A stretch of 64,000 nucleotides of DNA from Apostichopus japonicus (taxonomy: Eukaryota > Echinodermata > Holothuroidea > Aspidochirotida > Stichopodidae). The translations under genes were made by a program, and so were the position numbers. The stretch covers positions 7,915,001-7,979,000 of the forward strand of contig NC_092562.1 in assembly GCF_037975245.1 (NCBI RefSeq), written 5' to 3'. Every line of letters begins with the position of its first letter. Within the stretch, counting starts at the first letter, position 1. The notes under the pieces are model-generated. The model was not told the origin of the DNA, searched no databases, and worked only from the letters and a program-made list of their open reading frames with translations. Positions 57,033-64,000 of this stretch are shown piece by piece.

Positions 57033-60000
57033 ATATGTTCGCCACTGTCAGCTGAACATATTAACTGCCTGTACTTTAATTCAAATGAAGTGGGAAGTTG
57101 GATTTTCATTTGGAATTAATTGTTTTCATCAATGTGCATTTTCGTTTACACACCAATGTATATCCCCACTTATTTTCCACTTATGTTTCACTTATGTTTC
57201 TCATTTAAAAGCAATACATGCAATAAAATGGGGTACTTGCAAAGAACTAATACTTTTTTAAGCAAAGTGGTGATGACTCTAGAACTAAATTATCATGGCT
57301 AGTTAGCGAGATTTGCTAAAGGCATTGATAATTATTGATGATACACTACTCTGGTAGCAAATTCTGTGACTTTGATGAGGAAGAAGCAACTTTGATGGTC
57401 AGAGGAGTTGTTTATCCAGAGGTTCATCAATAGAGGTATCATGATCGGAAATAAAATTTAAAAAGTGTAAAACAATTAAAATCCCTCAGGATACCTCCTC
57501 TATCTGAAAGTGACCTACAGTTGCTTTGTTGGGTCGGTACGTTTTGTTTTGTATATGAACTTCCTTAAAATAGATGTATATTGAATTCAATAAAACTCTC
57601 CAGGACATCCTTTTTGTTACCTACACAGTATTCATCCGAGATGACAATGTAGAGTTGGAACAATTCCTCTGATTCAGAGATGTCTGTGAGTGACAGCTCA
57701 TATTTTATGTAGGCCCAACAAACTATTCCTTGCACAGAAAATAATTTTTGACTTTGAAATGACAAAATTACACATAGCACAGTGAAGGCTCACTCAATTT
57801 AGAAAACATACAACTAATTTTTATCAATTTCAAATATTAATATATAAATATATATATGTAAATATAAGATATAAGATATAAACAAAGTTTGGACAGGGTC
57901 AAAAGGTCACGAGAAGCAGCCCTTTAATTGGTCAGTTGCCCAAAATCAGGCATGTCCCACAATTAATTAAAATACCACCGTTTTACTGCATTTTTACAGT
58001 AATGGGTAAGAACTATTTTGTTAGCATACTAAATTATGAATCTTATGATTACTCTCCGTATTTTAAGCTGCAATCACACCAGTCACCCAAAAAAAGTGAG
58101 CAAAGGTAGCGAAAAACAAGAATAGCGGACGGCCTATAACGGAATGCATTTTATTACTAAACGAAGGTAAACTGAGATCGGCAGAGGTCAAAGTTTAAAT
58201 ACATTGTAAACACGAGGTACTGGAACATTACTCATATAGTATGTAGATATATCCAATTGAAATATGTGATATGTTTAGTGATAATTAATCCATCTATTGT
58301 AATCTAACGGCAATCAACTGCACACCTTTCTGGACACAAACAAACATACTTCGTCATCGATAAACATCATCTCCTTATTATATTGATCAGAATGGTCGTT
58401 ACTTATATCACATCGCTTTAATAATATCACATTGAATTCAATTGGCTGGAGAGTGGAATGGTTAAAAGGACTCCACCTTGAAAATATGGAATTTTTAAGT
58501 ATACTTGGTCGATTTATTAATGCCTTACTCCCTCTTTATAACTATTAAAAGCAAGATCAACACCAGATAATAAAAATGAAGTCTTTGTTTTGTTATATGT
58601 CCTTATTATGCAAGTGAATCGTTTGCAACTGAATACAATACGAAGCTATAAAGGCAAAGGAACGTCGTGTACGACGTCAGATACGAACTGCAACAACTAC
58701 ACCAAAAATAACCTACAACATCACGAAATCCTTACATTTTACAAGGGTTTCATAGCTAATGAAGATATCGTCCAAAACACTCTTCACTCACAGAAACTGT
58801 CCCCTTTCTCATTTTATGACTTGCCTAAAAGCTATTGTGGATCAAATTTCAACGTCTACATCCTCAACGCCAAACAGTAGCTGTAAATCACTGTAGCCAT
58901 GAGCGCGTGTACTATGAAGTGACTGCTTTTCAATACGCATTCGCGGTGATTTATTCATCATCAAGAAGACTCGGCACCTCTTCAATGCTTGTCATTCTCT
59001 CAGAAATACTAGACAGCGGTAAATAACGAGTAAGATGAAATGGTAACGATAAACAGGTATAAAACAGTAGTCAATCGTATGCATTGCTGTAGTCTTTAAA
59101 TGGTGTAGACATGGCTTAAATGTTACGACTGCTTATTGGTATTCTAACACTGTTCCTAGTAATAGTTGATCCTATTAAGAAAGAGAAGACACCGTCATAT
59201 ATATAAATATCGTATGTGCGTTCTACTACAATGTTTTAATGGTCATTATCAGCCAAACTCATCATTATTCGTGTTGATGGACCAGTTGCATTAATAACGT
59301 TGTGATGAAGTACGGTAACTAGTGCTGCTCCACAGATAATAGTGGTCAACAAGTACTCTGTAGATCAATGCGCATACAAACGACCATCATTGAACGATAT
59401 ACTAGTATCATCGTTTCACTCAGCTTTGCAAAACCTCTCAACTGTAGAATACAAATGATTGAACTTGCTGCACCAGTCGTATGCGTATGCGAGTAAATGG
59501 AAAGCATGTAAGTGTTGTCATTATTTTGAATTTGTATATGGTTAAGATAACGTAACAATTTGCACTTATATTTTGTATGACCCCCCCCCCCTGATAAAAT
59601 AGAAGACAAACTGCTACCATTCGCTATGACTGCAAGGGGAAGCATTGTATTGACTTCAAAGGCACAATGAGTAACTGATGTATGATCAAACCTTGTGAGT
59701 ACCGTACTAACTGAAGTTAAAGTTCACATGATGAAGGTCAAACCGTAGGAAGGTGTTCATGAATAAATCAAACCACTTTTAATTTGTTGTGGTTTTCAAA
59801 AGAGGGGTGTAGAGGTGATGTACACCCACACTCCATTGGAGTCGCGCTTACAAAAGGATGTGAATTGGAAATATGTCCGATGAGGAGATGAATGAAACGC
59901 ATATTTAGTTTTACGTTGTTCGCCTACATCACCCATCACAACATTTTAGGAACGCACATGCATTCATATCATCTTAAGGAACAATTAATTCCTATCCTTT

Positions 60001-60070
60001 GTGTGACAACTTAAATTTAAAGGTAGGAACAAAGATTGATTGTTGTGTTTTTTATTACATACTGGTGCAT
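57033..60070. other. Intergenic; no recognised gene
   Basis: 3 kb. A 96-codon frame at 58590-58880 starts with ATG-like context but has no recognisable motif and no splice partner. A poly-C run lies at 59581-59590. Confidence 0.4.
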
Positions 60071-61300
60071 CAGGGGCGTATCCAGGATTTTCCAATAGGG
60101 GGGGGGGGCGCCAGGCATGAATGATCGCCGTCCTGGGGGATGGGTCTAAGGGGAGGGGGTGTACAATTTTTGCTTTCAAAGAAGGGCTGAAACGCCAAAT
60201 GGTGTCATATGCATGGGCGGCGATCCGTACTTCCGAGTGGGGGGGGGGGGGATATGACCTTGTTGACTATCTAAGCGTAGCGCCACCATGAGTTGGCGCG
60301 AAGCGTACAAGAAAATTTTGGGATTAACAAACCCTCTAGATGGCCGGAAACGGCACTTCCCGAGGTTTCCAAGCGGCATATACCCAACTTTAAAATAGGG
60401 ATGTCATGTCCGAAATATCTCATAATCAGGATCAGGATTAATTTCGGGTGTTATTTTGGGAAAATTGCCCCTGTCAATCTTGTTTCAGGCGCAACGTTAG
60501 AATGTTCGAGAGCTCTGTTATATTATTCGATGAAGAAAATGGCCTCATGCAGGCTATTATAGGCCTATACACATGCAATACACAATTACACATAGTTACA
60601 TTCCTAGGTACCGATTGCTAGGGCATCCAGGTGAAACGTGTATTAAGCATTACCCTGGTTACATGAGATTCTCAGCTGTTCGAGGGAACATGTACGTGTG
60701 TAGGCCTACTATAGGGCCTATATGAATACTATGAGGGTGCATATATGTACTATATCAATACCGTGGGCGCAATAATACATTTTGTTGTTATAGGGCCAAT
60801 GAAGCCTACAGTCAACTATTTTTGCTTTATAAAGACGCTTTATTTGAAAAGATCGCACTGCGTTTATGGTAGGCGAGAAATGAAGCTAAAAAAGAGCCGT
60901 ACATTAACGAAGATGCATAAATGTAGGCATGAAAATATTCTTATCCCTGGCATTTGGTGGGGGGGGGGGGTATGGTGCATTACATCCCCTCCACCCATTT
61001 TCATGGGGGGATATATCCCCCCTCCACCCAGGATCGCCGTCCATGGCCATATGTGATCCATTTTTCGACCTTAATAATAAGCAACATTTCCAGTAAATAT
61101 GGACACAAAATGCACAATTTAGTATGGCTGGTATGTCATTTAGTGTTTATAGTGATAATACAAACACAATTACCATCTATGTTTCTAAAACTATTATGCC
61201 GCCGAACTTCGCCAGAACCTTTTTTGGCAAACAAAAAATAAAGCATACGGGAGGGGGGGGGGGGGTTGAGCGATCACCGACATCTCACTTAAAGGTCGTC

Positions 61301-61336
<36 letters not shown>

Positions 61337-61406
61337 AAACTTTTTTTTTTTGGTGACAACCAATAGGGGGGCGCGCGCCTGTTGCGCCCCCCTGGATACG
61401 CCCCTG
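60071..61406 (+). mobile_element. ~1.34-kb DNA transposon copy 2, uninterrupted
   Basis: Begins caggggcgtatccaggattt, ends cctggatacgcccctg, and is flanked by GTGCAT (60065-60070 and 61407-61412). It keeps TTGACTAT once (60263-60270), the site where copy 1 received the 4.6-kb insertion. Differences from copy 1 are few and mostly in homopolymers. The frames shared by both copies (e.g. 60745-61056) run across G-tracts and TIR-proximal sequence and have no family features. Confidence 0.9.
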
Positions 61407-62120
61407 GTGCATGATGTTAGCTTGCCAAGGTTATTTAGTTCTTCTACAGTTAATACAGTAACTGCAAAGTGCGCTTATATTAGCTTTATTCAAGCAGGGA
61501 GTTGTTACATAACAACTCCCTGATTTACGCCTCCGTTGACTATGGTCCATAATTGCATCGGGAAGTTTAAAACAGCCTTGGTAATATAAACTGTTCTTTT
61601 TGTAAAGATTATTGTAATAACGATATGTTAAAGTCGTGTTGATAAGAATATTTAATGTAGTTTGTAGTTTAATATAAACTAACTGCATCATATTATATCT
61701 TCCACTATACAGTTCAGTGCACACTTTGTTATTTGCCAACAGAATAAGGCGAACATCCAAACCAAAAGATAATGAACAGAGTTCAAAATATTACAAATCA
61801 CAAATAATCACGGGGGGGGGCACCGAAATTTTCAGGTACGAAGCGGGGACTGCCAAAAAAGGAGTATATTGAGTTAAAATAAAGAATTGGGAGCCACCCG
61901 AAAAATATCGTTATTTTCCATGAAACTGCCTAAATCAAAGCGATCTTTTACGCAATGAAAATCTGAGGTTGTAAGAGCATCTATCTGAGGTTGTAAGAGC
62001 ATCTATCCTCTAAAAACTTCCTAAAACAAATTTTACCCAACCACTGCTGGCCTAGACAACTTAAAATTGCTCAAAGGCCTAGCCAGGTTTGTTCAAGTTG
62101 TCCGATAATAGTCCAGGAGC
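61407..62120. other. Gap before satellite; 22-bp duplication
   Basis: atctgaggttgtaagagcat occurs at 61961 and again at 61983 (period 22). Otherwise nothing recognisable. Confidence 0.5.
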
Positions 62121-64000
62121 CCAGAAGGTTTATTCAGCTGAAGAGGCACAAAAGGTTTGGTGGCCTGATTGTGTTGGTAGGTGACCAAGCTTCAATAAAA
62201 TGTGTTGCTGCCGGGACACACCCTGCATGGTAGGTGAGGGGGTCACAAAATAGGGGGGCAAAATATGCTTTTATTTAGCTGAAGAGGTACAAGCACACAA
62301 GTTTCTGGGTTTTATACCCAGGAGGGTACCTTGCATCATGGTGGCAATGACAGCAATATCTGACTGCATGGGGCCCCAGACAGTAGCCCAAAAGAAGCCC
62401 ACCCATATGGTATTATTCAGCTGAAAAGGTACAAGGGTAGATCCTTTTGCATTTGAACTATTACACATTGGGGTGTACTAAAACACTAATGACAGTAACT
62501 TTGTCCTGCATAGGGGCCTAAACAGTAGCCCTAAGAATGGGCCATGCGGTACAACCAGCTGTTGGCTAATTTATCTAGCTGAGAAGGTACATAAACAAAA
62601 CTTGTTGGATACTGCTCCCAGCAAGACTAATTACATTGCTGTAGCAACAACAGCAATATGTGACTGCATGGGGCCCCAGACAGTAGCCCAAAAGAAGCCC
62701 GCCCATATGGTATTATTCAGCTGAAAAGGTACAAGGGTAAATCGTTTTGCATTTGAACTATTACACATTGGGGTATACTAAAACACTAATGACAGTAACT
62801 TTGTCCTGCATAGGGGCCTAAACAGTAGCCCTAAGAATGGTCCATGCGGACCAACCAGCTGTTGGCTAATTTATCTAGCTGAAAAGGTACATGAACAAAA
62901 CTTGTTGGATACTGCTCCTAGCAAGACTAATTACATTGCTGTAGCAACAACAGCAATATCTGACTGCATGGGGCCCCAGACAGTAGCCCAAAGGGCCCCG
63001 CCCACATGGTATTATTCAGCTGGAAAGGTACAAGTGTAGATCCTTTTGCTTTTGAACTATTACACATCGGGGTATACTGAAATACTAATGACAGTAACTT
63101 TGTCCTTCATAGGGGCCCAAACAATAACCCTAAAGATAGGCCCTTCGACCCAACCAGCTGTTAGCTAATTTTTCTAGCTGAACAGGTACTTCATTTTATT
63201 ACATTTTATTTGTTTCTTCACAATATTATTTACATATTTATATAACATATATACAAGAAATAGCATTGGTACAGAAAATTTACAATCATATAAATATAAG
63301 GAAAAAATTAGAATGAATAATATTGTGAAAGGAAGTGTTGTACAAAAACTCTGGAGAGCTTAACAGGGTACAACACTCCCCGATACAAATAATAATACAT
63401 AATTAATATATAGACATATAAGCCCCACCCACAAATACAACGTCCCCTCCCCTGCCGTCCTAACCATATTTTTCTTCCCACCCAAACCTCCGCATTGCTT
63501 ACCATCACTCCTCTCCCTTATCCCACACTCTGCACCCCTTCCCCACCATCCTTACCCACACACATACATTAACAAAACTTGTTGGATTCTGCTCCCAGCA
63601 AGACTAATTACTTTGCTGTAGCAGTAACAGCAATATCTGCCTGCATTGTGCCCCAGACAGTGGCCCAAAAGGGTAGATCCCTTTGCATTTGAACTAATAC
63701 ACATTGGGGTATACTAAAATACTAATGACAGTATGTTTGTCCTGCATAGGGGCCCAAACAGTAGCTCTAAATATGGGCCCTGTTGCCTTATCAGTCTTCG
63801 ACTGATTTAGTAGAAGGTACATAAATTCAACTTGTTGGAGACTGCCCTAGCAATATTTGTTATATTATTATAGCAATAACATCAATATTTGCCTGCATGG
63901 GGCTCCAGATAGTGGTCCCGAAAGGCCCGTATGGTGTTATTCAGTCAAAGTAATACAAGGGCGAATCTTTCATCATTGATGCTGATACATTTAGGTTTAC
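62120..64000 (+). repeat. Satellite array, 300-bp dimeric unit of two ~150-bp halves
   Basis: The phrase gactgcatggggccccagac recurs at about 62363, 62663 and 62963, exactly 300 apart, and decayed at about 63640 and 63892. Half A holds cagctgaaaaggtacaaggg ... cctgcataggggcctaaaca; half B holds tagctgaaaaggtacatgaa ... gactgcatggggccccagac. The halves share the tagctgaa.aggtaca start and the ctgcat.ggggcc..a.acag end, so they come from one ~150-bp monomer. The first units (62120-62360) are more diverged. The array continues beyond the right edge and is interrupted at 63188-63566. Confidence 0.88.
63188..63566 (-). mobile_element. ~380-bp insertion in the satellite (retroposon 3' end)
   Basis: The satellite half-unit breaks after caggtac (63187) and resumes at attaacaaaacttgttgg. 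On the minus strand the insert ends ...gaaacaaataaaatgtaata, with AATAAA near its end, and begins with purine-rich gtgggtaaggatggtgggga. That is the look of a 5'-truncated retroposon 3' UTR. No coding sequence. Confidence 0.55.

Noticed and set aside
58590-59026. 96- and 63-codon frames as a small gene
   Set aside because: Overlapping frames, no signal peptide, motif or splice support. Kept only as a note in the gap entry.

Overview
This is a eukaryotic, AT-rich, repeat-rich nuclear segment. It has introns with GT/AG borders, non-LTR retrotransposon relics, DNA transposons and satellite arrays, and no operon-like or prokaryotic gene packing. Dispersed TTGACCTCTGTTGACCTC repeats, AGGCCTAGGC-rich tracts and a ciliary gene of animal type suggest a marine deuterostome. 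An echinoderm, perhaps a holothurian, is my best guess, made from sequence style alone.

The clearest gene is CPLANE1 (C5orf42/JBTS17), on the minus strand. Thirteen coding exons run from the start codon at 17926 to 351, and the gene continues off the left edge. All exon phases join without a break and encode about 1,049 residues, roughly the first third of the usual ~3,200-residue protein: the WD-like N-terminal region and the start of the helical region. Its introns hold a 5'-truncated LINE, DR4-like TGACCT repeats and a degenerate hammerhead ribozyme core in sense orientation, 38 bases from an acceptor.

From 17.9 to 43 kb I find no gene I can name. This stretch holds LINE relics (17.3, 25.5-26.8, 35.5 kb), a tRNA-like SINE head (23.8 kb), tandem repeats and a dense cluster of G/C-homopolymer-rich DNA transposons (28-41 kb). 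The best structure is a transposon inside a transposon. A 4,591-bp element with 31-bp perfect terminal inverted repeats and an 8-bp target duplication sits inside a ~1.34-kb element. An uninterrupted copy of that host element at 60.1-61.4 kb preserves the empty target site.

At 43.85-46.8 kb on the plus strand lies a three-exon rhodopsin-class GPCR that looks like a pseudogene: a stop codon in TM5 and a one-base deletion before TM7. An antisense LINE fragment lies in its first intron, and a palindromic element makes up part of its C-tail.

From 51 to 64 kb the window is mostly structured repeats: two head-to-head hammerhead ribozyme motifs (51.3 kb), a ~2-kb array of ~110-bp units each carrying a GC-rich hairpin (52-54 kb), a 250-bp AT-cored palindrome (54.4 kb), two solo-LTR-like repeats (54.6 and 56.4 kb), the intact copy of the 1.34-kb transposon, and a satellite with a 300-bp dimeric unit made of two diverged ~150-bp halves running off the right edge.
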